A DNA stretch of 64,000 nucleotides, taken from assembly GCF_003094615.1 (NCBI RefSeq), contig NZ_QDKO01000024.1:62001-126000 (forward strand), read 5' to 3'. The position numbers were made by a program, and so were the translations under genes. Below the pieces are notes generated by a model that was not told where the DNA came from, searched no databases, and saw only the letters and a program-made list of their open reading frames with translations. Below, piece by piece: positions 7,105 through 18,332 of this stretch. Position 1 is the first letter of the stretch. The number at the start of each line of letters is the position of its first letter. Source of the stretch: Caulobacter radicis (lineage in GTDB: Bacteria > Pseudomonadota > Alphaproteobacteria > Caulobacterales > Caulobacteraceae).

Positions 7105-8859
7105 CTACCCCATCTCCGCCAGGCTCTTCCTGCGCCGCAGCTCCGTCACCGGAACCTCCAGGCTGTCCAAGGCCAGGGCAGCCGCCTCGAAGCCCGCCGC
7201 CACGGCCGGTTCGAAGGCCTTCCAGTCGCGGATGTCGACGCCTTCCAGCTTTGGCGTGATCAGCACGTCGCTGGCCTCGCGGCTGGCGGCCAGGTCTCGG
7301 CCGGTGGAGACGGTGGCCGCGCGCATCAGCAGGGCGACGATCGGCGGGCCCTTGCGCCATTCGCCCGAGAACAGCCAGCGCCAGAACGAGGGCGGGGTGA
7401 CGATGTCGTCGGCGGTGATGCTGCGGCCGCGGGTGACGTCGACACCGATGATAGGCCCCAGCTGGAAGGCGCGCATGACGTCGGCGGGAAAGTTCTTCAT
7501 CACCGCCCCGTCGACCAGCACGGCCTCGCCGTCGGTCACCGGCGGCAGCACGCCGGGCAGCGAGATCGAGGCCCTCAGCGCCTGATGCAGGGGCCCCGTG
7601 CGATGCAGGTGATAGGCGCCCGAGGTCAGGTTGGACGAGACGCAGAAGAACGGCAGCCACAGGTCGGCGATGTCGATGTCGCCGAAATGCTCGTGCAGTC
7701 GATCCTTGACCTTCTCGCCCCGGGTCATGGCGATCAGGGGAAAGGCGATGTCGTCCAGGGGGCTGGACTCCACGAAGGCCTGGCGGATGCGGGTCTCCAT
7801 CTCGCCGTCGTCCCAGCCCATGGCCAGGCCGGCCGCGACAATCGCCCCCATCGAGGCGCCGCCGACGAAGTCGATGGGCACGCCGCGCTCGCGCAGGGCC
7901 TGGACGGCGCCGACGTGGGCGTAGGCCCGCGCGCCGCCGCCGGAGAGGACAAGCCCCACCGATTGCCCGGTGAGCACCCGGGCCAGCCGCTCGACGTCGG
8001 CCAGGCCGTTTTCGCGCAGGTGGAACAGGCGGGCGGCGTCGGTGGCCTCCAGCCAGGCCTGAGAGCCCTGCGGCCGCTTGGCGCTGGGCGGCTGGATCAG
8101 GATCAGGTCGATCAGGCGCTGGGCCTGGAGGGGGCGCGAGGCGTAGGTCGGCAGCTCGCCCGGCGGGCGGTGGTCGCCGCGACCGACGCGGAACAGGCGG
8201 TCGACCTGGCGGCCGACCACGTGCTTCCAGGCCGTCTCGCCCATCTCGGCGACGTACAGCACGAAGTCGTGGGTGCGCTCGACGCGGCTGAACCACTCGG
8301 TGGGGGCCAGCAGGCTCTCGCCGCCCTCGACGGTGACGGCGTAGCCCAGCGAGGCGATGCAGCGGGCGATGCGTTCGACGATCGGACGGATCGGCGGGCC
8401 CTCGCTGGCGGCGATGAAGCCGTAGACCGACGGATCGCCGATCGAGGCGTGGGCGCCGGCCTGGCGGGCGCGGCGGATCATCAGCCGCGACAGCTCGATC
8501 ATCACGTCGGGGTCGCGCTCGACCGCCTCGAAGAAGGCCGTGCGGGGCAGGGCCAGGACCTCGGAATCACGCAAGGCGACCATGTGGGCCGAGTGCGGCG
8601 CGCCGGCGATCATCGCCATCTCGCCGGCCGGCTCGCCCGGGCGGATCACGCCCAGGAACTGCGGTTCCTGGCCTTCTTCCCGCCGGAACGCGCCCAGGCG
8701 GCCGGTGCGCAGGAAGTAGAGGTGGTCGGAGGCCTCGCCCGGCGCATAGAGTAGGGAGCCGCCGGGCAGGGAGAACCAGGCGGCGTCGCCCTCGCGCCCT
8801 TCGCGCGCGAACAGCCGGGCCAGGGCCGAGTCGGCCATGAAGTCGGGTAGGGTGACCAC
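7105..8859 (-). CDS. Patatin-like phospholipase with N-terminal cyclic-nucleotide-binding domain
   Basis: 584 residues of the NTE/RssA type. Residues ~10-130 form a Crp-like cyclic-nucleotide fold (YFLRTGRLGAF, then PGEPAGEMAMI). A linker region ~140-290 precedes a patatin domain with the oxyanion glycines GGGA at 307-310, the nucleophile in GASMG (Ser336) and the dyad Asp in DGA (450-452). The expected reaction is hydrolysis of phospholipid or lysophospholipid acyl esters, perhaps gated by a nucleotide. The GTG at 8859 is the longest start; ATG 8838 is an alternative, and neither has a clear ribosome site. It is divergent from mccB, with only 92 bp between them. Confidence 0.88.
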   Translation of the reverse strand: MVTLPDFMADSALARLFAREGREGDAAWFSLPGGSLLYAPGEASDHLYFLRTGRLGAFRREEGQEPQFLGVIRPGEPAGEMAMIAGAPHSAHMVALRDSEVLALPRTAFFEAVERDPDVMIELSRLMIRRARQAGAHASIGDPSVYGFIAASEGPPIRPIVERIARCIASLGYAVTVEGGESLLAPTEWFSRVERTHDFVLYVAEMGETAWKHVVGRQVDRLFRVGRGDHRPPGELPTYASRPLQAQRLIDLILIQPPSAKRPQGSQAWLEATDAARLFHLRENGLADVERLARVLTGQSVGLVLSGGGARAYAHVGAVQALRERGVPIDFVGGASMGAIVAAGLAMGWDDGEMETRIRQAFVESSPLDDIAFPLIAMTRGEKVKDRLHEHFGDIDIADLWLPFFCVSSNLTSGAYHLHRTGPLHQALRASISLPGVLPPVTDGEAVLVDGAVMKNFPADVMRAFQLGPIIGVDVTRGRSITADDIVTPPSFWRWLFSGEWRKGPPIVALLMRAATVSTGRDLAASREASDVLITPKLEGVDIRDWKAFEPAVAAGFEAAALALDSLEVPVTELRRRKSLAEMG

Positions 8860-8951
8860 GGGACGGACGCTAAACGGAACCGGCGAGCTTTGCCAATGAG
8901 GGTGAAATATCGCCGCTTTCGGATGGAAACGGAAAAGGCTATGCCTCGTAT

Positions 8952-10544
8952 ATGCCGAAGCTGAACACGCTTATTGACAAGAACAGCGCTTCGTTCGCGA
9001 AAAACGCTGCCCACAACACGGCCCTGGTGGAGGAACTGCGCGAAAGGGTCGCGACCGCGGCCCTGGGCGGCTCGGAGAGCGCCCGCAGCAAGCACGCCGC
9101 CCGGGGCAAGCTCTTGCCCCGCGAGCGGGTGGAGCGCCTGCTCGACCCGGGCTCGCCGTTCCTGGAGATCGGCCAGCTGGCCGCCTTCGACCTCTACAAG
9201 GGCGAGGCGCCGGGCGCGGGAATCATCGCCGGCATCGGCCGGATGTCGGGCCGCGAGGTGATGATCGTCGCCAACGACGCCACGGTTAAGGGCGGCGCCT
9301 ATTTCCCGATGACGGTGAAGAAGCACCTGCGCGCCCAGGAGATCGCCGAGCAGAACCGCCTGCCGTGCGTCTATCTGGTCGACAGCGGCGGCGCGAACCT
9401 GCCCCACCAGGCCGAGGTGTTCCCCGACCGCGACCACTTCGGCCGGATCTTCTTCAACCAGGCGCGGATGAGCGCCCGTGGCATCGCCCAGATCGCCTGC
9501 GTCATGGGGTCTTGCACGGCCGGCGGCGCCTATGTGCCGGCGATGAGCGACGAGACCGTCATCGTGCGCGAGCAGGGCACCATCTTCCTGGCCGGCCCGC
9601 CGCTGGTGAAGGCCGCCACCGGCGAGGTGATCAGCGCCGAGGAACTGGGCGGGGCCGACACCCACGGCCGCCGCTCGGGCGTGGTCGACCACGTGGCCGA
9701 CGACGACGAGCACGCGCTGGAGATCGTCCGTTCGATCGTCGCCAACCTGAACGCCGAGAAGCGTCACGAGGCGGTGGTCGCCGACGCCGAGCCGCCGCTT
9801 TATGACCCGGAAGAGATCTACGGCGTCGTGCCGACCGACGTGCGCGCGCCCTACGATGTGCGCGAGGTGATCGCCCGCATCGTCGACGGTTCGAAGTTCG
9901 ACGAGTTCAAGGCGCTGTACGGCACGACCCTGGTCTGCGGCTTCGCCCGCATCTGGGGCCAGCCGGTGGCGATCCTGGCCAACAACGGCGTGCTGTTTTC
10001 CGAAAGCGCGCTGAAGGGCGCGCACTTCATCGAGCTGGCCTGCAAGCGCAAGATCCCGCTGGTGTTCCTGCAGAACATCTCGGGCTTCATGGTCGGCGGC
10101 AAGTACGAGGCCGGCGGCATCGCCAAGGACGGCGCCAAGCTGGTGACGGCGGTGGCGAGCGCGGAAGTGCCGAAGTTCACGGTGTTGATCGGCGGCAGCT
10201 TCGGGGCCGGCAACTACGGCATGTGCGGCCGGGCCTACAGCCCGCGCTTCCTGTTCACCTGGCCCAATTCGCGGATCTCGGTGATGGGCGGCGAGCAGGC
10301 CGCCAGCGTGCTGGCCACGGTGCACCGGGACGCGGCGACCTGGAGCGAGGACGAGGCCGAGGCCTTCAAGGCCCCGATCCGCCAGCGCTACGAGGACGAG
10401 GGCAACCCGTACCACGCCACCTCGCGGCTGTGGGACGACGGCATCATTGATCCGGCTCAAACCCGCGACGTGCTGGGCCTGGCCATATCGGCCAGCCTGA
10501 ACGCGCCGATTCCGGAGACCACCTTCGGCGTCTTCAGGATGTGA
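8952..10544 (+). CDS. mccB: Methylcrotonyl-CoA carboxylase, carboxyltransferase (beta) subunit
   Basis: 530 residues, the family length. It transfers the carboxyl group from carboxybiotin to 3-methylcrotonyl-CoA in leucine/isovalerate breakdown. Diagnostic segments are [46 protein letters not shown] and [17 protein letters not shown]; these separate MccB from propionyl- and acetyl-CoA carboxylase beta chains. The C-terminal half has [19 protein letters not shown] and [11 protein letters not shown]. The biotin-carboxylase partner (mccA), normally adjacent, is not in this window. A palindromic repeat separates the gene from the hydratase that follows. Confidence 0.93.
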   Translation: MPKLNTLIDKNSASFAKNAAHNTALVEELRERVATAALGGSESARSKHAARGKLLPRERVERLLDPGSPFLEIGQLAAFDLYKGEAPGAGIIAGIGRMSGREVMIVANDATVKGGAYFPMTVKKHLRAQEIAEQNRLPCVYLVDSGGANLPHQAEVFPDRDHFGRIFFNQARMSARGIAQIACVMGSCTAGGAYVPAMSDETVIVREQGTIFLAGPPLVKAATGEVISAEELGGADTHGRRSGVVDHVADDDEHALEIVRSIVANLNAEKRHEAVVADAEPPLYDPEEIYGVVPTDVRAPYDVREVIARIVDGSKFDEFKALYGTTLVCGFARIWGQPVAILANNGVLFSESALKGAHFIELACKRKIPLVFLQNISGFMVGGKYEAGGIAKDGAKLVTAVASAEVPKFTVLIGGSFGAGNYGMCGRAYSPRFLFTWPNSRISVMGGEQAASVLATVHRDAATWSEDEAEAFKAPIRQRYEDEGNPYHATSRLWDDGIIDPAQTRDVLGLAISASLNAPIPETTFGVFRM

Positions 10545-10605
10545 CGGTTCAAGCGGAACCTCTGCTTTGGGCGTATCGTTGACGAGGGCCGTGCATGGAC
10601 CCCGC

Positions 10606-10675
10606 CCTTCGACGAGCTCAGGGTGAGGTCCAAGGCGCGGATCGTAGAAAAACCTCATCCTGAGCTTGTCGAAGG
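10606..10675. repeat. Family-F palindromic repeat
   Basis: Inverted arms CCTTCGACGAGCTCAGGGTGAGG and CCTCATCCTGAGCTTGTCGAAGG (written here as two 23-bp arms each with mismatches) surround a 24-bp loop. A second copy is at 35913-35988. This cttcgac-ag-ctcag arrangement is a common alphaproteobacterial intergenic repeat. Confidence 0.85.
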
Positions 10676-10727
10676 ACGAGGTTTTCGCCCCAGTGTGTGA
10701 CGGCGGACTTCAACAAGGAGCGTGCTC

Positions 10728-11573
10728 ATGACCAACCCCATCGCCGACCCGATCGTCGAGGTGCCGGACACCGACGCCATGAGCCCGCTGGTCCACATGG
10801 AGTCCACGCCCGAAGGGGCGGTGACGGTGTGGATCAACCGGCCGGAGAAGAAGAACGCCTTCGATCAGGCGACCATCGCCGCCCTGGCCCAGGCCTTCGA
10901 GACCCTGCACGGGGCCGAGGGCGTGCGGATCGTGTTCCTGCGCGGCGTGGGCGGCACGTTCTGCGCCGGCGCGGACCTGGAATGGATGGCGGCCGCCGCC
11001 GAGTGGGACGAGGACGACAACCGCGACGACGCGCTGGAACTGGCGCGGATGCTCAAGGCCCTGCACGACATTCCGGCCCTGACCGTGGCCCTGGTCGAGG
11101 GCGCGGCCTTCGGCGGCGGCGCCGGCCTGGTGGCCGCCTGCGACCATGCGCTGGCCACGGCCGACGCCAAGTTCGCCTTCTCGGAGGTGAAGCTGGGCCT
11201 GACCCCGGCCACCATCAGCCCCTACGTCATCGCCGCCCTGGGGCCGCGCACCTCCAAGCTGCTGTTCGCCACCGGCCGGGTGTTCGACGCCGACGCGGCC
11301 TGGAGCTACGGCCTGGTCGACGAGGTGTTCGACGACGTCGAGGGGCTGGTCGCCGCCCAGGACGCCCTGATCGAGGAGGTGGTCGTCTGCGCGCCTGGCG
11401 CGATCGGCGACGCCAAGGCCTTGGTCAACGACTTCGCCTTCGAGAAGATCGACCGCGGCCTGATCGACGACAGCGCCCGCCGCATCGCCCGCCGCCGCGT
11501 CTCCGACGAGGGGCAGGAAGGCGTGCGGGCGTTCCTGGCCAAGCGCAAGCCCAGCTGGATGGCCGAGGGCTAG
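10728..11573 (+). CDS. Enoyl-CoA hydratase/isomerase family, probable methylglutaconyl-CoA hydratase
   Basis: 281 residues of the crotonase fold. ATG 10728 is chosen over GTG 10722 because AAGGAG lies 7 nt upstream of it. Visible family features are the N-terminal WINRPEKKNAFD, the first oxyanion segment GTFCAGADLEWM, and the second, EGAAFGGGAGLVAACD, followed by FAFSEVKLGLTPATISPYV. The last segment is typical of methylglutaconyl-CoA hydratases, and mccB upstream makes this the next step of leucine degradation (methylglutaconyl-CoA to HMG-CoA). The specific substrate is inferred from context; the fold is certain. It converges on the J-like gene, with only 4 bp between stop codons. Confidence 0.85.
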   Translation: MTNPIADPIVEVPDTDAMSPLVHMESTPEGAVTVWINRPEKKNAFDQATIAALAQAFETLHGAEGVRIVFLRGVGGTFCAGADLEWMAAAAEWDEDDNRDDALELARMLKALHDIPALTVALVEGAAFGGGAGLVAACDHALATADAKFAFSEVKLGLTPATISPYVIAALGPRTSKLLFATGRVFDADAAWSYGLVDEVFDDVEGLVAAQDALIEEVVVCAPGAIGDAKALVNDFAFEKIDRGLIDDSARRIARRRVSDEGQEGVRAFLAKRKPSWMAEG

Positions 11574-11577
11574 CCGC

Positions 11578-13304
11578 CTAGCGAGCCGACGTCCTGTCGC
11601 GTGCTTCGATGGTCAGCGACAGGATCACGCCCACGGCCATGCCGATCAGCATCCATAGGGTGCTGATCACCAGCCAGGAGCCGACGATGACGTCGAGGCC
11701 CCGGCTGAGCCAGAACAGCACGAACATGCCGTAGTAGCGGACCTGGGCGAGCTGCTCGCCCAGCACGGCGGTGGGCAGCCGGTGGCCGATCGCCAGGGCC
11801 AGGACCACGGCGACGCAGAGCGGGGCCCAGGCCGGCAGGGTCTCGCCGGTCATTCGCCACGCCGCCAGACCGGCTACGATCACCGCGGCCAGGAAGGCCA
11901 ACGCGCCGAGGAGGCGCAGGGGCTTGGCCATCTCCAGATGCCAGGCCTGGATCACCTGCGTGCCGCCGCGGAAGTCGACGGCGGCCGCCACGCCCAGGGC
12001 GAGGATCATCGACGGGGTGATCACGTCGACGTCGAACAGCGGCAGGCTGAGCGCCCACGCGAACGGGACAACCTGTCCCAGCAGGCGCTGGTGCAGGGGA
12101 AGGGCCAGCCCCGAGGCCTCATCGGTAGTGATGTAGGTCCAGGCCAGCAGCAGGGCGCCCAGGCCGGTCACTGCGAGCGGGCTCCACAGGGTGTCGGGCA
12201 GCAGCGCCGACACCGGCAGCAGCACGAGGCTGAGCGGCGCCCAACCGATCCGTTCCAGCGCGCCGGCGCGCCAGGAGCGATGGATCTCCCAGGCGGTCTT
12301 CAGGCGCAGGTAGCCGTGGAGATAGAAGAGCTGGCCGGCCAGGATGACGCCCGCCGTGGCGAGGTAGACCGCCAGCAGGGTTGGGGGCGACAGGTTGTTG
12401 ACGGCGGCGATCAGCGGGGCCAGCAGCGGCGCGCCCAGCGTGAACCAGATCATGCCCGAGCTCAGCCGGGGCCGCTCATACCGTCTGCGCCAGAGGGCGA
12501 CCGTTTCGGCGTCGAAGCCGGCCATCAGCACCCCGTCGCCGGCGCCGAGACGCTCCAGCAAGGTCTTCATGACGATCTCGAAGCGCGGATTGAGGCGTCG
12601 CCACAGCGGGACCTTGGCCGTCGGCGGCCCCTGCAGCACGGCCACGACCGCGCTGGCCTGATCGTCGTTGCGCAGCAGGCGATCGCGGCGCTCGACGAAG
12701 TCGCGGCGCTGGATGATCGCCTCGGCGGCGGCCGAGGGTTCGAAATGCAGGTCGTCGCGCCGCCAGCGGAAGGCGTCGACCGCCGGCGCGAGCAGGGCGT
12801 CCGATCGGGGCGCGGTTTCCAGCAGCAGGTGGGACAGCCGGGCCTCGACCTCGTCGGCGACCGCGATCTGTTCCAGGGCCTCGGCGTTCAGCACGGCGTG
12901 GAAGGCGGCTTCGAGCTCTGCGGCAGGCGCGATCTCGTAGCCACGCAGCAGGAGTTCGAGACGCTCGATCCGCGCCTGCAGCTCCTCGGCCTCGGGCGTG
13001 GGCGGCGCGGGCGAGGCGGGAAGGGCGCGCTCCATCGTCGCCAGGGCGACAGGCGCGAGGGTCGGCGAGGCGGCGTGCGGATCGCCGGCCTGGCCGCCAT
13101 CAGCGTCTTCGCCCTCTTCGTCCTCCTCCCACATCCAGTCCCAGTCGATCCGCGCGACCGCCTCGTCGTGGGCCTCGCGCAGGCGCATGAAGCCCTCGGC
13201 GTCGTCCTCGGGATTGGTGACGCGCAGTTTGCGGGCGTAGGCGCGGCGGATGGTGTCGCGGTCGCGGGTGGGCTCGATGCCGAGCACGTCCCAGATGTCG
13301 TGGC

Positions 13305-13308
<4 letters not shown>
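11578..13308 (-). CDS. Membrane protein with degenerate J-domain (DjlB/DjlC-like), partner of HscC
   Basis: 576 residues. Residues 3-55 resemble a J-domain (IWDVLGIEPTRDRDTIRRAY, then FMRLREAHDEAV), but the HPD tripeptide that stimulates Hsp70 ATPase is replaced by N-P-E at 32-34. An acidic stretch (WEEDEEGEDAD) and a helical segment follow. The C-terminal half holds many hydrophobic helices, so it is a polytopic inner-membrane protein with a cytoplasmic J-like end. GTG 13308 overlaps the stop of the upstream Hsp70 gene (GTGA), implying translational coupling. Enterobacteria pair hscC with the membrane J-proteins djlB/djlC; this looks like the same system. The role of the pair is not established. 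Confidence 0.85.
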
Positions 13309-15005
<1,697 letters not shown>

Positions 15006-15160
15006 GCGACGCTCCCCCGTACGCAAACTCAAGCTTGGGTTTAGACGCCCGCTCGGCCGGAACCAAGGGGCGTCTTGTGTGGGCGCGATCGCCAGCGGCG
15101 CTGGCGGCGGCGTGGGGATTTCTCCCTTGCTCCCGCCGCAAAAACGCGCATCTAGGCCCC

Positions 15161-16447
15161 ATGCGCCGGTTCGACTTTTCCAGCCCCGACTTCGCCCAGG
15201 CCTTCAAGGCCTTCCTCGACGAGCGCCGCGGTTCGCCCGCGGACGTCGACGCCGCGACCGCGGATGTGCTGGAGGCCGTGCGACACGGCGGTCTCGACGC
15301 CGTGCTCGACTACACCCGCCGCTTCGACAAGGTGGAGCTGACGCCCGACACCGTGCGCGTCACCGCCGACGAGATCGAGGCCGGCGCGGCCGAGTGCTCG
15401 CAGGAAGTCCGCGAGGCCATCGCCTTCGCCGCCGAACGCATCCGCGTCTATCACAGCCGCCAGCGTCCGGCCGACCAGGCCTGGACCGACGAAGCCGGCG
15501 TCGAGCTCGGCTGGCGCTGGACGCCGCTGGAGGCCGTGGGCGTCTATGTGCCCGGCGGCCGCGCGGCCTATCCCTCGACCGTGCTGATGAACGCCGTGCC
15601 GGCCCAGGTGGCGGGGGTGGACCGCATCGCCATGGTCACTCCGCCCGGCAAGCTTCAACCCGCGGTGCTCGCGGCGGCCAAGGAAGCCGGCGTCACCGAG
15701 ATCTGGCGCGTGGGCGGGGCCCAGGCCGTGGCCGCCCTGGCCTATGGCGCGGGTCCAATCCAGCCGGTCGACAAGATCGTGGGCCCGGGCAACGCCTATG
15801 TCACCGCCGCCAAGCGCCGCCTGTACGGCGTGGTCGGCATCGACGCCCTGGCCGGTCCGTCCGAGATCGTCGTCGTGGCCGACGCGGCCAACAATCCCGA
15901 CTGGATCGCCGCCGACCTGCTCAGCCAGGCCGAGCACGACCCGGCCGCCCAGTCGATCCTGATCACCGACGACGAAGGCTTCGCCGCCGCCGTCGAGGCC
16001 GCCGTGACCGAACGCCTGAAGACCCTGTCGACCGGGCAGGACGCCGCCGCCTCGTGGCGCGACCACGGCGCGGTGATCATCGCCCCGCTGGACGAGAGCC
16101 CGGCCCTGGTCGACGCCATCGCGCCCGAGCACGTCGAGTTCGCCATGGAGAACCCCGAACGCCTGTCGGACCGGGTGCGCCACGCCGGCGCGATCTTCCT
16201 GGGCCGCCTGACGCCCGAAGCCATCGGCGACTACGTGGCCGGCTCCAACCACGTGCTGCCCACCAGTCGCGCGGCGCGCTTCCAGTCGGGCCTGTCGATC
16301 TACGACTTCATCAAGCGCACCTCGATCGTGAAGTGCGACGCGGCCTCGTTCGGGATCCTGGGGCCGCACACGGCGGCGCTGGCGGAAGCCGAGGGCCTGC
16401 CGGCGCACGCCTTGTCGGCGTCGATCAGGTTGCCTTCGAAGAGCTGA
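15161..16447 (+). CDS. hisD: Histidinol dehydrogenase
   Basis: 428 residues. It catalyses the last two oxidations of histidine biosynthesis, L-histidinol to L-histidine with NAD+ and zinc. Family landmarks: [68 protein letters not shown] (zinc/catalytic region), PEHVEFA and [17 protein letters not shown] 15161 begins the conserved FDFSSPDF sequence. It heads a same-strand run with the UPF0262 and phosphatase genes, 20 nt and then 2 nt apart; no other his genes are in the window. Confidence 0.97.
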   Translation: MRRFDFSSPDFAQAFKAFLDERRGSPADVDAATADVLEAVRHGGLDAVLDYTRRFDKVELTPDTVRVTADEIEAGAAECSQEVREAIAFAAERIRVYHSRQRPADQAWTDEAGVELGWRWTPLEAVGVYVPGGRAAYPSTVLMNAVPAQVAGVDRIAMVTPPGKLQPAVLAAAKEAGVTEIWRVGGAQAVAALAYGAGPIQPVDKIVGPGNAYVTAAKRRLYGVVGIDALAGPSEIVVVADAANNPDWIAADLLSQAEHDPAAQSILITDDEGFAAAVEAAVTERLKTLSTGQDAAASWRDHGAVIIAPLDESPALVDAIAPEHVEFAMENPERLSDRVRHAGAIFLGRLTPEAIGDYVAGSNHVLPTSRAARFQSGLSIYDFIKRTSIVKCDAASFGILGPHTAALAEAEGLPAHALSASIRLPSKS

Positions 16448-16467
16448 CGGGCAAATCTCGCCATCCG

Positions 16468-16941
16468 ATGTCAGACACGCCCAAGCACTTCCTGAAGACG
16501 ATCGCCATCGACGAGGATTCGCTGGCGGCGGCCTCGCGCGACCAGGAGCAGGAGCGCCAGGTCGCGATCTTCGACCTGCTGGACGAGAACTATTTCGAGC
16601 CGGCCGAGGCGCAGGGCGGGCCTTATGACCTGAAGCTGTCGCTGATCGAGAACCGCCTGGCGCTCGACATCGTCGGCGGCGGCTACGAGAAGCGGCACCT
16701 CTTGTCGCTGTCGCCGTTCCGCGGGGTGATCCGCGACTATTTCATGATCTGCGACAGCTACTACCAGGCGATCCGCAACTCGACGCCGCAGCAGATCGAG
16801 GCCTTGGACATGGGCCGGCGCGGCCTGCACAACGAGGGCTCGGCCCTGCTGCGCGAGCGGCTGGACGGCAAGGTGAAGACCGATCTCGACACGGCCCGGC
16901 GCCTTTTCACCCTGATCTGCGCGCTGCACTGGCGGGGCTGA
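16468..16941 (+). CDS. UPF0262 family protein
   Basis: 157 residues of a conserved alphaproteobacterial family of unknown function. It is recognisable from [26 protein letters not shown] and the [20 protein letters not shown] block. No signal peptide or membrane helix, so cytoplasmic. It lies between hisD and the small phosphatase in a tight same-strand cluster, an arrangement I remember from other Caulobacter relatives. The ATG is 20 nt after the hisD stop. Confidence 0.85.
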   Translation: MSDTPKHFLKTIAIDEDSLAAASRDQEQERQVAIFDLLDENYFEPAEAQGGPYDLKLSLIENRLALDIVGGGYEKRHLLSLSPFRGVIRDYFMICDSYYQAIRNSTPQQIEALDMGRRGLHNEGSALLRERLDGKVKTDLDTARRLFTLICALHWRG

Positions 16942-16943
16942 TC

Positions 16944-17402
16944 GTGGTCGATCTGCCCGATGCGGTGCTGTTCACCTGCAACTACAACCGCGTGCGCTCG
17001 CCGATGGCCGAGGCGCTGTTCAAGCGGTTCTACGGAACCCGGGCCTATGTCGACTCGTGCGGCCTGAAGCCTGATCCGGCCGGGGAGGGGATCGACCCCT
17101 TCGTGGTGGCGGTGATGGACGAGATGGGCGTCGACGTCGCGACCCATCGGCCCAAGACCTTCGACGAGCTGGAGGACGACAGCTTCGACGTCGTCGTCTC
17201 GTTGACGCCGGAAGCCCAGCACCGGGCGGTGGAGCTGTCGCGCGACCGCGCCGTCGAGATCGAGTATTGGCCGACCCACGATCCGACCCTGGTGAACGAC
17301 GGCTCGCGCGAGGCGATGCTGGCCGCCTATCGTGAGGTTCGCGACACGCTTTCGGCCGCGATCCGCGCGCGTTTCGGGACACCATCGACGTTCGGGGGGT
17401 GA
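16944..17402 (+). CDS. Low-molecular-weight protein-tyrosine-phosphatase family protein
   Basis: 152 residues. Near the N-terminus, FTCNYNRVRSPMAEAL carries the P-loop C-X5-R signature (Cys-Asn-Tyr-Asn-Arg-Val-Arg-Ser). The general-acid region near the C-terminus is WPTHDPT, supplying the Asp of the DP motif. It would hydrolyse phosphotyrosine esters or act as an arsenate-reductase-like relative; the substrate is unknown. GTG 16944 starts 2 nt after the UPF0262 stop, which suggests coupling. The P-loop differs from the canonical C-x-GN-x-CRS in the residues between Cys and Arg, so it belongs to a divergent branch. Confidence 0.85.
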   Translation: MVDLPDAVLFTCNYNRVRSPMAEALFKRFYGTRAYVDSCGLKPDPAGEGIDPFVVAVMDEMGVDVATHRPKTFDELEDDSFDVVVSLTPEAQHRAVELSRDRAVEIEYWPTHDPTLVNDGSREAMLAAYREVRDTLSAAIRARFGTPSTFGG

Positions 17403-17500
17403 ATGCGCTATAAGCCCCGCCTCGCAGCCGCGGCTCGCGTCACGACTCGCCCACGGGTCGCGCGGGCCGCGTTGCTATTGAACCCCTGTTGAGAGGCCTG

Positions 17501-17719
17501 ATGGCTAAGGAAGAACTGCTTGAGTTTCCCGGTACGGTCAGCGAACTGCTGCCCAACGCCACCTTCCGCGTGAAGCTCGAGAACGATCACGAGATCATCG
17601 CCCACACCGCTGGCAAGATGCGCAAGAACCGCATCCGCGTGCTGGCCGGCGACAAGGTGCTCGTGGAAATGACGCCCTACGACCTGACCAAGGGCCGTAT
17701 CACCTACCGCTTCAAGTAA
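17501..17719 (+). CDS. infA: Translation initiation factor IF-1
   Basis: 72 residues, the standard IF-1 length, with an OB fold that binds the A site of the 30S subunit during initiation. The sequence is classical: [42 protein letters not shown], then [16 protein letters not shown] 17501 follows GAGAGG by 4 nt. The 98-bp gap before it is the likely promoter. maf starts 13 nt downstream. Confidence 0.99.
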   Translation: MAKEELLEFPGTVSELLPNATFRVKLENDHEIIAHTAGKMRKNRIRVLAGDKVLVEMTPYDLTKGRITYRFK

Positions 17720-17732
17720 GCCGGGCGCGCAC

Positions 17733-18332
17733 ATGACGGTCGCCCAGCCTTCGCTGGTCCTGGCCAGTGCGAGCCCCAGGCGCTTGGACCTGTTGGCCCA
17801 GGTCGGCGTAACCCCCGACCGGGTCGATCCCGCCGACATCGACGAGTCGCCGCTGCGCGACGAGGCTCCGCGCCGCCATGCCCTGCGCCTGGCGCAGGAG
17901 AAGGCGCGCGCCGTGGCCGCGCGCTCGCCGGGTGATTTCGTGCTGGCCGCCGACACCGTGGTGGCCGTGGGGCGCCGCATCCTGCCCAAGGCCGAGACCG
18001 AGGCCGACGTCCGCTATTGCCTGAAGCTGCTGACCGGCCGCGCCCACAAGGTGCTGACCGGCGTGGCGCTGATCGGGCCGGACGGAACGATCAGCTCGCG
18101 GGTGATCGAGACGCGGGTGGTGTTCAAGCGCCTGTCCGACACCGAATTCGAATCCTACGTCGCCAGCGGCGAGTGGCGCGGCAAGGCCGGCGGCTACGGC
18201 GTGCAGGGCGTGGCCGGCGGCTTCATCGTCGACCTGCAGGGCTCCTATCCCAGCGTGGTCGGCCTGCCGCTGTACGAGACTCTTTGCATGCTGGACGGCA
18301 AGGGCTGGACCCGCCGCGAGGCCGTCGCATGA
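17733..18332 (+). CDS. maf: Maf family nucleoside triphosphate pyrophosphatase
   Basis: 199 residues. The N-terminal LASASPRRLDLLAQVG is the Maf signature, binding the phosphates of non-canonical or canonical nucleotides; DFVLAADTVVAVG supplies metal-binding acidic residues, and LTGRAHKVLTGVAL, GKAGGYGVQG and GSYPSVVGLPLYE complete the family pattern. The reaction is house-cleaning hydrolysis of NTPs to NMP and pyrophosphate. Its stop overlaps the start of the RNase gene (ATGA), so the two are translationally coupled. Confidence 0.95.
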   Translation: MTVAQPSLVLASASPRRLDLLAQVGVTPDRVDPADIDESPLRDEAPRRHALRLAQEKARAVAARSPGDFVLAADTVVAVGRRILPKAETEADVRYCLKLLTGRAHKVLTGVALIGPDGTISSRVIETRVVFKRLSDTEFESYVASGEWRGKAGGYGVQGVAGGFIVDLQGSYPSVVGLPLYETLCMLDGKGWTRREAVA

